Positions 36,629 to 45,744 of a stretch of DNA of 64,000 bases are shown in pieces (the first letter of the stretch is position 1; each line of letters starts with the position of its first letter). Under the pieces are notes generated by a model. It had not been told where the DNA came from, made no database searches, and saw nothing but the letters and a program-made list of their open reading frames with translations. Source of the stretch: Rossellomorea vietnamensis (GTDB taxonomy: Bacteria > Bacillota > Bacilli > Bacillales > Bacillaceae_B); NCBI RefSeq assembly GCF_008180615.1, contig NZ_VTEH01000007.1, forward strand, positions 12,692 through 76,691. The letters run 5' to 3'. The position numbers and the translations under genes were made by a program.

Positions 36629-37462
36629 TTAACGGATTCCGTTCACAAGTCCCATCATTTGGTCTGCCATGGAGATGGAACGGCTTTGGAATTGATACGC
36701 CCGCTGCACGTTCATCATATCGGTCATTTCTTTTCCTATATCCACATTCGAGCCTTCCAAACTGCTTTGAGCAAGCCCGATGTTATTTCGCAGCGCACCA
36801 TTCATATTGGTAAGGATTTCGTCCTGGTTAACTCCCAGGTCTTCAAGGTTCTGCGGAAGCCCCAAAAGATTTTGTCCGATCTGCTCCATGAATTGAGGTT
36901 TTTCCAGAGATACTACCCCAAGATTAAAGGGCACACCGCCAATAGTCAACTGGCCGCTGTCGCGCAGAACGATGTCTTCTCCCTTAGCATTCTCATTAAA
37001 TGTAATGAAGTTGTCATTCTCGTCGAGTACGGCATGTCCCTGGCCATTGACCAGCATCACTTCTCCATTGCCGATTGGATTGGCATAGAAAGCGCCATCC
37101 CTAGTGTAACGGACATCTGCACCGTCTTCTCCCTGGACCAGCACTTTAAAGAATTGATTCCCTGCTGTCAAAGCAAAGTCGAGGTTTCTGCCTGTTGATT
37201 TTAAAGCACCTTGTGTCAGGTTGATTTCAGACTGGCCCAATTTGGCTCCTGCACCTTGGCGGATTCCCGCAGGTGTCAGGCGGCCATTGAGGTCCCGTTC
37301 GTCCCTTTGATTGTTCACTGACTGCACCAGCAGCTCAGAGAACATGGCTTCTCTCCGTTTATATCCATTTGTCTCACTGTTCGCGAGGTTGTGGCCGATT
37401 ACATCCATTTGTTTTTGAAGCTGATTCAGTGTATTGGTAGCGCCTATCATTGTGCGATTCAT
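36629..37462 (-). CDS. flhP: Flagellar hook-basal body protein FlhP
   Basis: 277 residues. FlgF/FlgG-type rod protein: N-terminal NTLNQLQKQMDVIGHNLANS followed by ETNGYKRREAMFSELL, the central domain (DFALTAGNQFFKVLVQGEDG) and the C-terminal SLEGSNVDIGKEMTDMM with NVQRAYQFQSRSI. In B. subtilis FlhO and FlhP build the distal rod on which the hook assembles. It lies 27 nt after flhO. The pair sits outside the main fla/che operon, next to mbl, as in B. subtilis. Confidence 0.95.
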   Translation of the reverse strand: MNRTMIGATNTLNQLQKQMDVIGHNLANSETNGYKRREAMFSELLVQSVNNQRDERDLNGRLTPAGIRQGAGAKLGQSEINLTQGALKSTGRNLDFALTAGNQFFKVLVQGEDGADVRYTRDGAFYANPIGNGEVMLVNGQGHAVLDENDNFITFNENAKGEDIVLRDSGQLTIGGVPFNLGVVSLEKPQFMEQIGQNLLGLPQNLEDLGVNQDEILTNMNGALRNNIGLAQSSLEGSNVDIGKEMTDMMNVQRAYQFQSRSISMADQMMGLVNGIR

Positions 37463-37489
37463 CGGTCAGTCCCCTCTCTTTTTAAATCA

Positions 37490-38311
37490 TTAACCATTGA
37501 CCCGGCCTATTTCGTTTACCGCTTTTTCCATACTTCTATCATAAGCCTGCAGAACTTTTTGATTCGCTTCAAAGGACCTGTAAGCTGTCATCATATCCGT
37601 CATGGTTCTCGAGGTATCCACGTTGGACCGCTCAATAAAACCCTGCTGCAAATTAAAAGTGGCCTCACTGTCATAAGCATCCGGCAGGGGTTCGTTGTTT
37701 TCTGTTGTGAAAAGGCCGTCCCCTTCTTTGGTGAGCCTGTTTGAATTCACTGAAAAGCCGATTCCGAGACGGGCTGTTTCCTCTTCATCAACCAGGACAC
37801 GCCCATCTTCAGTGACCTTAAAATTGTCTGCCGGCAGCTGAATCCGCTGTCCTTCCTGATCAAGCACGTATAAACCGCTTGCTGATGTAAGATAGCCCTG
37901 CCCATCAAGCGTGAAGTTGCCATTTCGGGTATACCGGGTGTTTCCGTCGCCGCCTTGAAGAGTGAAAAACACTCCGCCTCTTTGGCCAGTCTCAGGATCG
38001 ACCGGGATATTTCCATCCATTAAAGCGATATCTGTTTTTCTTTCCGTTTCCTGCAGGTCTCCCTGTAGAAATGCGGGCATGGTTTCCTGCATGTATACAC
38101 CTGTGTTCAAAGCGCCCACACGGCGGGACATGGAACCGTTTTGCGGGTTCTGGCCCTGCAGGGAGAGCATCATTTCAGGAAAAGATTTCATGGACGAGCG
38201 ATCCTCTTTATATCCAGGAGTATTTGCATTGGACAGGTTATTGGACAGCATTTCCGTTTTCCGCTGCTGTGACAGCATTCCGGAAGCAACAGTATAAAAT
38301 CCGCGCAGCAT
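37490..38311 (-). CDS. flhO: Flagellar hook-basal body protein FlhO
   Basis: 273 residues from ATG 38311 (AAAGAGGTG seven bases before). FlgF/FlgG family: N-terminal MLRGFYTVASGMLSQQRKTE and MLSNNLSNANTPGYKEDRSS, middle LMDGNIPVDPETGQRGGVFF, C-terminal FIERSNVDTSRTMTDMMTAY with RSFEANQKVLQAYD. Rod component of the flagellum, exported through the type III apparatus and therefore without a cleaved signal. First of the flhO-flhP pair, about 100 nt after mbl. Confidence 0.95.
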   Translation of the reverse strand: MLRGFYTVASGMLSQQRKTEMLSNNLSNANTPGYKEDRSSMKSFPEMMLSLQGQNPQNGSMSRRVGALNTGVYMQETMPAFLQGDLQETERKTDIALMDGNIPVDPETGQRGGVFFTLQGGDGNTRYTRNGNFTLDGQGYLTSASGLYVLDQEGQRIQLPADNFKVTEDGRVLVDEEETARLGIGFSVNSNRLTKEGDGLFTTENNEPLPDAYDSEATFNLQQGFIERSNVDTSRTMTDMMTAYRSFEANQKVLQAYDRSMEKAVNEIGRVNG

Positions 38312-38410
38312 GTTAGGCACCTCTTTTTACATTCAGTTTATCTTACGTTCATTATATCGGAACATTTTTTAGAATGTTATGCGTTTCTTTTAATTGGCTG
38401 TTATTGGCAT

Positions 38411-39412
38411 TCAGCCGATTTTTCTTCTGCTGATCTTATCGATGTTTTCAAGCATGATTCCCGTACCGATGGCCACACAGTCCATTGGGTTTTCCGCAAC
38501 AAGTACCGGCACTTTCAGCTCTTCTGCCAGCAGCTGGTCGATTCCGTGTAAAAGTGCTCCGCCGCCTGTCAGGATGACGCCTCTGTCGATGATATCGGCA
38601 GAAAGCTCAGGAGGTGTTCTTTCAAGGACATTTTTCGCAGCCTGGACGATGACGGCTACAGATTCACGCAGTGCACCTTCGATTTCAGCAGACTTGACCG
38701 TGATGGTCCTAGGAAGCCCCGAAACCATGTCTCGGCCGCGGATTTCCATCGATTCATCACGAGAACCAGGGAAAACGGTACCGATATTGATTTTGATGTC
38801 TTCGGCTGTGCGTTCACCGATCAGAAGCTTGTATTCTTTTTTAATATAGCTGAGGATTTCAGCGTCAAATTTATCTCCTGCCATTTTGATGGAGGAAGCC
38901 GTAACAATGTCTCCCATGGAAAGAACAGCGACATCTGTTGTTCCGCCCCCGATATCGACGACCATGTTTCCGTAAGGCTGGAAGATGTCCATCCCGGCAC
39001 CGATAGCCGCAACTTTTGGCTCTTCTTCAAGATAAACTTTCTTACCTCCGCTTTTCTCTGCCGCTTCTCTGATGGCCTTCTGCTCTACGCTTGTGATATT
39101 CGTCGGACAGCAGATCAAGATGCGTGGCTTGGAAAGGAAGCCCTTCACGTTCAACTTGTTGATAAAATGCTTCAGCATGGACTCGGTTACATCGAAATCT
39201 GCGATGACTCCGTCTTTAAGCGGGCGCATAGCCGCGATGTTCCCCGGTGTACGTCCAACCATGCGTCTTGCTTCTTCTCCGACAGCCAGGACTTTGTTGT
39301 TATTTCGGTCGATTGCCACGACTGAAGGCTCGTTCAAGACAATCCCCTTTCCTTTTACATGAATCAATACATTCGCCGTTCCTAGGTCAATTCCTATATC
39401 TTTCGCAAACAT
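38411..39412 (-). CDS. mbl: Actin-like cell shape protein Mbl
   Basis: 333 residues, MreB/Mbl family actin-like ATPase. IGIDLGTANVLIHVKGKGIV is the first phosphate loop, VVDIGGGTTDVAVLSMGDIV the second, and GVILTGGGALLHGIDQLLAE lies in the adenosine pocket. It forms membrane-bound filaments that guide the side-wall peptidoglycan machinery. Mbl rather than MreB is inferred from its place next to spoIIID and flhO and from its length. It has its own start region and no clear terminator before flhO, so read-through is possible. Confidence 0.95.
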   Translation of the reverse strand: MFAKDIGIDLGTANVLIHVKGKGIVLNEPSVVAIDRNNNKVLAVGEEARRMVGRTPGNIAAMRPLKDGVIADFDVTESMLKHFINKLNVKGFLSKPRILICCPTNITSVEQKAIREAAEKSGGKKVYLEEEPKVAAIGAGMDIFQPYGNMVVDIGGGTTDVAVLSMGDIVTASSIKMAGDKFDAEILSYIKKEYKLLIGERTAEDIKINIGTVFPGSRDESMEIRGRDMVSGLPRTITVKSAEIEGALRESVAVIVQAAKNVLERTPPELSADIIDRGVILTGGGALLHGIDQLLAEELKVPVLVAENPMDCVAIGTGIMLENIDKISRRKIG

Positions 39413-39639
39413 CTGTTTTCGTTTCTCCCTTCTTCATTTCAACGCTTTCATTTCGTCATATCATTTATTTTCAAAGGTGTATCGTTGTCAGTTTAATAAG
39501 TAAAAATCAGGGTATAGAAAAAACTTCACCTAATTTAATATTTTACCATATACGTGTCGAAAATAGGTACTAATTGTCTAAAAAATGTCAAGAAAACACA
39601 TTAATAAAAGCTTATTTTAAAAATATTTCTTCGATGAAT

Positions 39640-39700
39640 AGTTTGTTGATTTCCGCCCCAGGTGTGCGGACTCCCCGGGGAGAATGGAAATCCCAACAAC
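39640..39700. repeat. Fragment of the GCGGAAAT-type interspersed repeat
   Basis: TTGATTTCCGCCCCAGGTGTGCG and GGACTCCCCGGGGAG resemble one end of the large elements at 29.1 and 47.8 kb. The rest of 39413-39852 holds a REP copy and the spoIIID terminator and no gene. Confidence 0.55.
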
Positions 39701-39750
39701 TTCTGCTTCAATCAACCCCGTCATAAGGACATGTAATCCCGCAACCGCCG

Positions 39751-39808
39751 CGCACTTTAACACATTAAAGCACTAAGAGGGACTGTCCCTTTTGGTGCTT
39801 TAAAACAA
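39751..39808. repeat. REP-like palindrome
   Basis: ACATTAAAGCACTAAGAG then GGGACTGTCCCTTTTGGTGC and TTTAAAAC, between spoIIID and mbl. Confidence 0.85.
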
Positions 39809-39810
39809 TA

Positions 39811-39854
39811 AAAAGTACCAGGTATCATATGCCTCTTGATACCTGGTACTTTTT
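39811..39854 (-). terminator. Terminator of spoIIID
   Basis: AAAAGTACCAGGTATCA pairs with TGATACCTGGTACTTTT (17-bp stem) directly at the spoIIID stop codon. Confidence 0.9.
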
Positions 39855-40116
39855 AATTGATTTCGAGTTCATCTTTTTTGTATTTCTTCTTGGTTGCTTC
39901 GCCTCCGCGGAGATGGCGGATTGATTTATGGTAATCGAGTATATCTTTTACTTCGTTGGCTAAGTCGGGGTTGATTTCCGGCAATCGCTCTGTCAGGTCT
40001 TTATGGACTGTACTTTTCGATACGCCAAACTCCTTCGCGATGACGCGAACGGTTTTCTTTGTCTCCACGATATATTTCCCAATCTTTACTGTTCTCTCTT
40101 TGATGTAATCGTGCAC
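39853..40116 (-). CDS. spoIIID: Sporulation transcription regulator SpoIIID
   Basis: 87 residues. Helix-turn-helix near residues 22-42 (VRVIAKEFGVSKSTVHKDLT), basic C-terminal helix (HLRGGEATKKKYKKDELE). DNA-binding switch protein of the mother cell during sporulation, where it activates and represses sigma-E genes. GTG start behind GGGAGGTAGAG. The 300-bp region upstream has no gene and should hold the sigma-E-type promoter, which I could not place with confidence. Same neighbour (mbl) as in B. subtilis. Confidence 0.96.
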   Translation of the reverse strand: MHDYIKERTVKIGKYIVETKKTVRVIAKEFGVSKSTVHKDLTERLPEINPDLANEVKDILDYHKSIRHLRGGEATKKKYKKDELEIN

Positions 40117-40419
40117 ACCACTCTACCTCCCTAAATTGGATGGAGAAGTGTGAAATGAGACTCGCTTTTGATTTTTTGACTACTGGATAACCGCACTGGC
40201 AGGTTATTTGCGGTAGAAAGCTTTTATTTGTTGCTCTTCGGCTTTCTATATCTTGGCACAACTGAACATGATGGTGGCATTTCCTCTGTATGGATTAACG
40301 ACTCTTCACCTCAAACACTCTCTTTTTTGTCAGGTTTGTATCATTTTATTAAGCGTGGTCAAGATATATGCACGAAAAAGTGAATAAGGACAAGGGTTCA
40401 GTCTTTATTTTCAGAATTT

Positions 40420-41073
40420 TCATGAAGAAGAGACTTCACTGAGGTCTCCCCAGGTGGATATTCCTCTGTCTTTCATTAAGGTCAGCAGCTCTGAAAATAG
40501 ATAGGCGGTTGTCATTGCATCATTAACCGCCCTGTGCCGGGGATAGATTCTTGTTCCAAAGTCCTCGGCATACCGTTCAAGGTCCTTCATCATTCGTGAA
40601 GGTGCCAGGTAACCGATCAGGTCCAAAGTATCAATGGTTTTAGGCCTTTGGAGGGCAAGGTTATTTCGTTTATATTCACTTTTAAGGACCTGGATATCAA
40701 ACGAAACATAATGGCCTGCAAGGCAAACAGGATCTGCTTCCTTTACATAGTCGATGAATGTTTGAATGGCCTGCCCGGCAGATGGTGAATCCTTTGTGTC
40801 CTCTTCTGAAATTCCAGTAAGCTCCATTATTTCCCAAGAAATTTGTCGATGAGGATTGACCAATGTTTGAAAAATATCTTCCTTTACTACTTTATATCCT
40901 TTTACTTTAACGGCTCCAATTTCCAGCAGCCGGTCTGGCCCATTGACATGGAAGCCGGTCGTTTCTGTATCAAATACTACAAAGTTCAAGTTTTCAATTG
41001 GAGTTGATAAAGGGATGGTATGACTGAGCAGCGGTATTTCAGCCTTTTTTCGAATTTGAAAGAAAATAATCAC
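40420..41073 (-). CDS. DnaQ-like 3'-5' exonuclease (DEDDh)
   Basis: 217 residues. Exo I FVVFDTETTGFH (Asp, Glu), Exo II with AGHYVSFDIQVL (Asp), Exo III HRAVNDAMTTAYLF (His, Asp): the DEDDh class related to the DnaP epsilon subunit. The GTG at 41073 lies too close to GGAAGG to be ideal, so the true start may be a few codons downstream. It follows the cNMP/CBS/DUF294 gene on the same strand. This exonuclease, DUF294, symporter and DUF4212 group is found together in many bacteria, though why an exonuclease travels with a transporter is unclear. Confidence 0.85.
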   Translation of the reverse strand: MIIFFQIRKKAEIPLLSHTIPLSTPIENLNFVVFDTETTGFHVNGPDRLLEIGAVKVKGYKVVKEDIFQTLVNPHRQISWEIMELTGISEEDTKDSPSAGQAIQTFIDYVKEADPVCLAGHYVSFDIQVLKSEYKRNNLALQRPKTIDTLDLIGYLAPSRMMKDLERYAEDFGTRIYPRHRAVNDAMTTAYLFSELLTLMKDRGISTWGDLSEVSSS

Positions 41074-41154
41074 CTTCCAATCTCTTTATTTATGGCTCTT
41101 GTCGTAACTTATTTAACATTAAATGTGCAGATATCAATGAAAGTAATGGTAAGA

Positions 41155-41200
41155 AAGAAAAGAGCCAAAACTTTAGTATCTGGAGGAAAAGTCCGGCTCT
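41155..41200 (-). terminator. Possible terminator after the DUF294 gene
   Basis: AGAGCC pairs with GGCTCT across about 28 nt, followed on the minus strand by TTTTCTTTC. It is weak, so read-through into the exonuclease gene is likely. Confidence 0.4.
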
Positions 41201-41237
41201 AAGGATTTTTCTAAGCAACAATAAAACAGCCTTATTA

Positions 41238-43097
41238 TTAAATAGAAAAATGAGACTGCACCATTTTCTGAAATTCCTTCATCTTTTTGACAGCATAGTA
41301 TAACTTCTCCTTTTGTATGGTCGATAGGGCATGGAGGGACATCTCCTTGGAGTCAGGGTGTGTATATTTATAGTGAATCAGAAGTTTGAATAAATAGCCT
41401 GCTGCCTGCAGAAGTTCTTCTTGGAAATCCTTTGAAATCACCTGTTCCTCTCGGAGATATTCGATTTTTTCAGTAACTGAACCGCTTTTCCCTCCATGAA
41501 CAAGATGAAGTACTTGAAGGCTGTGGTGAAAAGGGAATAGTATTTCTTTTTTCAGGTTGATGTCCTTCCTGCTCATTCCAAGGAAAGAGCGTATCGAACC
41601 TTGCAGTTCAGGGACCGGGGATATACTTTGAGAGAGTCTGTATAAAAAAATCCTTCCTTTTTCAAGATGGTTCTCTATCATCCTCTCAAAAGAGTTGTGA
41701 AGAGCCGGGGTGCCTTTTAACAGCCGATAGGAAAAGAAGTTATGGGCCATCAGCAGAGTATCTTCATCTGCATGGACAGCCCATTTCCTCAATCTTTCCT
41801 CCCACTGCCCCAGGTCACCTCGCCATTGTTCATTGGAGGCCATCATGTTTCCCTCACACTTTTTGAATCCCGCTTTCTCCAGAAGGTCTGCGGCCCGTTG
41901 CGCAAAAGCGGAATAATAGTGTCTGTCTTCCTTTTTTTCAAAGAGGAGAAAGTGATCCTGATCAGACAGGAAGTACTGCTCGCGTCGTCCAGCTGAACCC
42001 ATTAAATAAAAGCAATAGCCCCCGGCAGGTTTCTCTTTCGCCTCTGTCTCTGCTTGTCTCAGAACCCTTTTATAGATCCGGTCGTGGAGGCTGGTCATCA
42101 GTTCCAGTGATTGAATGACAGGTGTGCCCGACCTCCATAGAAAAGTGGAAAGCCTCCTCGAAAGTTCACTTATTTTTTCTAAAGGGTATGAGAAATCTTC
42201 CACTTCGCTGAAAGAGAGCAGAGCTCCTTCATTACTGTGTCTCATGCAATCCTGCAATGTAATGACTCCGGAAACATTGCCGCGGTGAAGGACCGGCATA
42301 TACTTGCTGCTTCCGGAAAGGAGCTGGGCCAGCCCTTCATAATAATATGCTTCCGAATTGATTGTCGGCGGTTTTGGATTCATAACAGAGGAGACTTCAC
42401 TGTGGAGTTTAAGAGGCTCCTCAGCCACAAACCTCACCAGATCCCTTTCCGTTAACAGCCCGGCCAGCCGTTCTCCATCCACCACGACGAGTGCCCCTAC
42501 TTTTTCCCGGGCCAGCCTCTGTGCCGCTTCTGAAATCGAACTGCTCACATCAATGGTGACTGCTGGACGCTGTATTAGATCTCCCACTCTCTCAAATATC
42601 GTGATTGTGCCAGGAAACCGTTCCCCCAGCTTGAGCTGGTGAGACAACGAATGATATACATCCTGCAAGCGCCTGGCAGTGATTTTCAGCAGATAATCCT
42701 TCAGTTGGGGCAGATGAGGCTTCAAATTCTGAAATTCTATGAAAAAAAGCCAGCAAGTCTCTGCTGCTTTGACCTCCACAATGGACGGCACTTCTTTTTC
42801 CGAAAGCAGCTGATCGATACTTGAAAGGCCGACTACCTCACCTGATTCGATCAATTCAAGGACTTCCTGCCTGCCGCTCTCCCTCTCTACGTATACTTCT
42901 GCTTTGCCTTCTATGACCAGATGTATGCCGCGGCGCTTTTCTCCACTTTTTAAAAACGTTTCTCCCTTCTTGGCCTCTAATAAATTCCCCGTTTTAATAA
43001 GCGAAAGGGCTGCCCCCCTCTCCATCCCGGCAAGTAGGGGGTGAAGGAGTACAGCCTGCTGCCGCATTTCATTATTTATTAAAGGTTGCATCTTCAT
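41238..43097 (-). CDS. cNMP-binding / CBS / DUF294 nucleotidyltransferase-like signalling protein
   Basis: 619 residues. Cyclic-nucleotide-binding beta-roll near 15-130 (GETFLKSGEKRRGIHLVIEG), paired CBS domains near 165-290 (VTIDVSSSISEAAQRLAREK; LAGLLTERDLVRFV; SGVITLQDCM), a DUF294 putative nucleotidyltransferase near 335-470 with the GlnD-like GSAGRREQYFLSDQDHFL, and a C-terminal helical DUF294 domain. It overlaps the symporter gene by 26 nt, so the two are coupled. Likely role by context: sensing nucleotides or energy charge to adjust the symporter. The target of any nucleotidylation is unknown. Confidence 0.88.
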   Translation of the reverse strand: MKMQPLINNEMRQQAVLLHPLLAGMERGAALSLIKTGNLLEAKKGETFLKSGEKRRGIHLVIEGKAEVYVERESGRQEVLELIESGEVVGLSSIDQLLSEKEVPSIVEVKAAETCWLFFIEFQNLKPHLPQLKDYLLKITARRLQDVYHSLSHQLKLGERFPGTITIFERVGDLIQRPAVTIDVSSSISEAAQRLAREKVGALVVVDGERLAGLLTERDLVRFVAEEPLKLHSEVSSVMNPKPPTINSEAYYYEGLAQLLSGSSKYMPVLHRGNVSGVITLQDCMRHSNEGALLSFSEVEDFSYPLEKISELSRRLSTFLWRSGTPVIQSLELMTSLHDRIYKRVLRQAETEAKEKPAGGYCFYLMGSAGRREQYFLSDQDHFLLFEKKEDRHYYSAFAQRAADLLEKAGFKKCEGNMMASNEQWRGDLGQWEERLRKWAVHADEDTLLMAHNFFSYRLLKGTPALHNSFERMIENHLEKGRIFLYRLSQSISPVPELQGSIRSFLGMSRKDINLKKEILFPFHHSLQVLHLVHGGKSGSVTEKIEYLREEQVISKDFQEELLQAAGYLFKLLIHYKYTHPDSKEMSLHALSTIQKEKLYYAVKKMKEFQKMVQSHFSI

Positions 43098-44739
43098 TGA
43101 TCCAGACTTCGCCGTCCTTGAACGTCATCTGCTCAGGGTAGCGGAGATCGATCACTTCTTCCTGGATTTTTTGCGATGGTGCTTTAGTAGATAGAGAGAC
43201 GATAATGTTCGTCAGGAATCCGGCAAGTGCACCGAATACACCTGCTCCCGTGTCGATGATGCCAAACAAAGTCATTCCTTCTCTTGCTAAGAAGATATAA
43301 GTCAGTGTGACTCCAAGACCGACCAGCAGCCCTGAGATGACCCCTGCTGCATTCGAACGCTTCCACCAGACTCCAAGAACAAGCGCCGGAAAGAAGGTTC
43401 CTGAAGCGAGCGCAAAGGCCCAGGCAACTATCTGCGTGATGACTCCCGGCGGGTTCAATGCCACCAAGCCGGCGAGGACAGTAGCGATGACAATCGTCCA
43501 GCGCGCAACCGCCAGCCTGTTCTTGTCTGTTGATTGAGGCTTGAAAACTCTGTAATAAATATCATGAGCAAACGATGAAGAAATCGCCATCATCAATCCG
43601 CCTGCTGTCGATAATGCGGCAGCCATGGCACCAGCAGCTACAAGTCCAATGACAAAGACACCAAGATTCGCAATTTCAGGAGTAGCCATTACAACAATAT
43701 CGTTGGAAATCACAAGTTCCGACCACTGAAGGATTCCATCTCCGTTACCATCGGCAATCTGGAGTTTACCCGTATCCACCCATGATGTTGTCCAGGCCGG
43801 AAGCTCACTAATTCTCTGTCCGGCTACCTTGGTCATCAAAATGAACCGTGAGAACGCCGCATACGCTGGAGCTGAAAGATAAAGAAGGCCGATGAACAAT
43901 AGAGCCCATGCCCCGGACCAGCGAGCCGCTTTCATCGTGGATACCGTGTAGAATCGGACGATGACATGCGGAAGCCCCGCTGTACCAGCCATCAATGTGA
44001 ACATAAGGGCCATGAACTGCCACTTGGTTCCATTCGTAAACGGAGCAAAATATTCGGAAATACCGAGTTCCCTGTCAAGCTCCCCCATTTTTCCGATTAG
44101 CTCTCCGTAAGAAATCCAAGGAAGCGGATTATTCGTCAGCTGCAAGCTCATGAAGATAACTGGCACCAGGTAGGCGATGATCAGAATGATATATTGAGCA
44201 ACCTGTGTCCACGTGATCCCCTTCATCCCGCCAAAGGCCGCGTAAAAGGCAATCAAAACAACCCCGATCATGGTTCCAACCTTGGCATCGATCTCAAACA
44301 GCCTCCCAATGACAACTCCAGATCCTGATAATTGGCCGATCGAATACGTGAAGGAAATAATGATGGTACAAAGGGCGGCAATGACACGCGCTGTATGGCT
44401 GTTGTACCGGTCCCCGATAAACTCCGGAACCGTATAGCGCCCGTATTTACGGAGCTGCGGTGCCAGCAGGAATGTCAGTAAAAGGTATCCTCCTGTCCAT
44501 CCCATGATGTAAGCGAGACCGTCATATCCAAGAATCATGACCGTTCCAGCCAAACCAATGAAGGAAGCGGCGCTCATCCAATCGGCGCCGATGGCCATTC
44601 CGTTAAAGACTGGCGGAACCCCGCGGCCGGCAACATAAAAATCTGAGGTTACCTTAGCTTTGTTATACACCGCAATACCGATATAAAGAGCAAAAGTAGC
44701 GATAATAATGGCTGTAGACACAATAAACTGCAGATCCAT
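43072..44739 (-). CDS. Sodium:solute symporter (ActP-like)
   Basis: 555 residues, 13 or so transmembrane segments, SSS family: RGVPPVFNGMAIGADWMSAA and SFIGLAGTVMILGYDGLAY near the start, TVPEFIGDRYN, FGGMKGITWTQVAQYIILI. It takes up a small organic acid (acetate-like) with sodium; the exact substrate cannot be read from the sequence. Odd: an extracellular loop near residues 325-345 contains DGNGDGILQWSE, a canonical EF-hand calcium loop. A cre-like site lies 40-55 nt upstream, which suggests carbon catabolite control. The small DUF4212 subunit precedes it. Confidence 0.88.
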   Translation of the reverse strand: MDLQFIVSTAIIIATFALYIGIAVYNKAKVTSDFYVAGRGVPPVFNGMAIGADWMSAASFIGLAGTVMILGYDGLAYIMGWTGGYLLLTFLLAPQLRKYGRYTVPEFIGDRYNSHTARVIAALCTIIISFTYSIGQLSGSGVVIGRLFEIDAKVGTMIGVVLIAFYAAFGGMKGITWTQVAQYIILIIAYLVPVIFMSLQLTNNPLPWISYGELIGKMGELDRELGISEYFAPFTNGTKWQFMALMFTLMAGTAGLPHVIVRFYTVSTMKAARWSGAWALLFIGLLYLSAPAYAAFSRFILMTKVAGQRISELPAWTTSWVDTGKLQIADGNGDGILQWSELVISNDIVVMATPEIANLGVFVIGLVAAGAMAAALSTAGGLMMAISSSFAHDIYYRVFKPQSTDKNRLAVARWTIVIATVLAGLVALNPPGVITQIVAWAFALASGTFFPALVLGVWWKRSNAAGVISGLLVGLGVTLTYIFLAREGMTLFGIIDTGAGVFGALAGFLTNIIVSLSTKAPSQKIQEEVIDLRYPEQMTFKDGEVWINEDATFNK

Positions 44740-44779
44740 TTTGGTCCCCCTTATCTTTCTTTAAAATTTCACGTATCGG

Positions 44780-44793
44780 GTTAAGCGTTTACA
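44780..44793 (-). promoter_or_regulatory. cre-like site before the symporter
   Basis: TGTAAACGCTTAAC on the minus strand matches 12 of 14 positions of the CcpA consensus TGWAANCGNTNWCA. It lies 41-54 nt upstream of the symporter start. Confidence 0.6.
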
Positions 44794-44814
44794 TTTATTT
44801 GTTTTTTCAAAGAG

Positions 44815-44890
44815 AGCCGGCACCCGTCGTGTGCATGTGCTCCTATAGCCTGTGACCCTTTCTCAAAGTTTGGCCGGCGAATAACCTTGA
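44815..44890 (-). ncRNA. Possible structured leader RNA of the symporter gene
   Basis: On the minus strand GCCGGCCAAACTTTGAGAAA, then GGGTCACAGGCTATAGGAGC, then GGGTGCCGGC. The outer GCCGGC arms pair. CAAAC..GAGAAA..GGCTATAGGAGC recalls GEMM-I aptamers of the GCAAAC..GAAA..AAAGCTATAGGG type, but the diagnostic GACGCAAAG is not intact. It could be a diverged riboswitch, another leader RNA or a chance hairpin. Confidence 0.35.
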
Positions 44891-44944
44891 CTGCCTTCCC
44901 TTAATCAAAAAATAGAACAGGAACCTGCCTGTACAACTATGAAT

Positions 44945-45247
44945 TCAATGATCCAGAGTTTTCCCATAACTCAGGCTCTCATTTTTGCTTTCGTCAATGC
45001 CATACCTTCTATCGATAGAATCGCTGACCCTTGCATTTACGAAGAGCAGGATAATAAAGATGACGATGGCGCCTTGTGCCCCCATAAAGTAATGGAAGGG
45101 ATAGCCGTTGATCGTCAGGTCCGTCAGGCTGTCAGCAAATAGCACAACCCCGAATGACGAGAGTAACCCAATAATAAAATAAATGGCGGTATACCGGTTT
45201 TTTTCTTTGAAATATTGATCTGCTGTGGCCTTTTCAATTTTCTTCAT
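44945..45247 (-). CDS. DUF4212 small subunit of the sodium:solute symporter
   Basis: 100 residues with two membrane spans (about 22-42 and 53-75). Motifs YFKEKNRYTAIYFIIGLLSS and INGYPFHYFMGAQGAIVIFI are typical of DUF4212 proteins, which nearly always precede a large SSS symporter and are thought to form its small subunit. It lies 205 nt before the symporter, and that gap contains the cre-like site and the candidate leader RNA. It is 12 nt after the small gene at 45260. Confidence 0.88.
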   Translation of the reverse strand: MKKIEKATADQYFKEKNRYTAIYFIIGLLSSFGVVLFADSLTDLTINGYPFHYFMGAQGAIVIFIILLFVNARVSDSIDRRYGIDESKNESLSYGKTLDH

Positions 45248-45259
45248 GTTCCATCCTCC

Positions 45260-45442
45260 TTAGGATAAGCTGAAAATGAATTTAACCGTATCGATGAATG
45301 GCATTGGAACGAGAATCACTTGGGCAGCTCCATATCCAAACAGTGAGAGAAACGGAATGGCTAGGAAAACAACCTTTCTTTTTCTTAGAGCCAGCACCAG
45401 GCAGACTCCGGTTATAAGAATGAAACCAAAATATAAAAGCAA
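45260..45442 (-). CDS. Small membrane protein at the head of the symporter operon (60 aa)
   Basis: TTG start behind AAAGGAGGGTATGAG. Two hydrophobic segments (LLYFGFILITGVCLVLAL and FLAIPFLSLFGYGAAQVILV). It is not recognised as a family. The tight 12-nt spacing to the DUF4212 gene suggests co-translation and a role with the transporter. The 343-bp region upstream to spoIIQ holds only the spoIIQ terminator and AT-rich DNA; no promoter was placed with confidence. Confidence 0.65.
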   Translation of the reverse strand: MLLYFGFILITGVCLVLALRKRKVVFLAIPFLSLFGYGAAQVILVPMPFIDTVKFIFSLS

Positions 45443-45744
45443 CTCATACCCTCCTTTCTCTCTTAAAAATCCACTTAAGCATTATTAAATTTTCAGAATA
45501 TTTATTCATAGAGTCATTATTAACAGTTTATGTCCTTTGGTCAAGAAGATTTATTAGACATGAATTGCTGTATAGCTGCTATGGGGAGGATTCGTTATTT
45601 TTCTGATATATCTTTTTTCAGACCTAATAATTATTCATAGTGGACAAAACATTTTATTCAGAAAGTATTTATGAAGTCGAATTTCCCCGGAAATTTTTTA
45701 GATATAGCTGATTAACCTGCCTTCTGAAGGAAGAATGATCAACA

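Noticed and set aside
40001..40261. 86-residue frame overlapping spoIIID
   Set aside because: It overlaps spoIIID in another frame; the SpoIIID frame is unmistakable.
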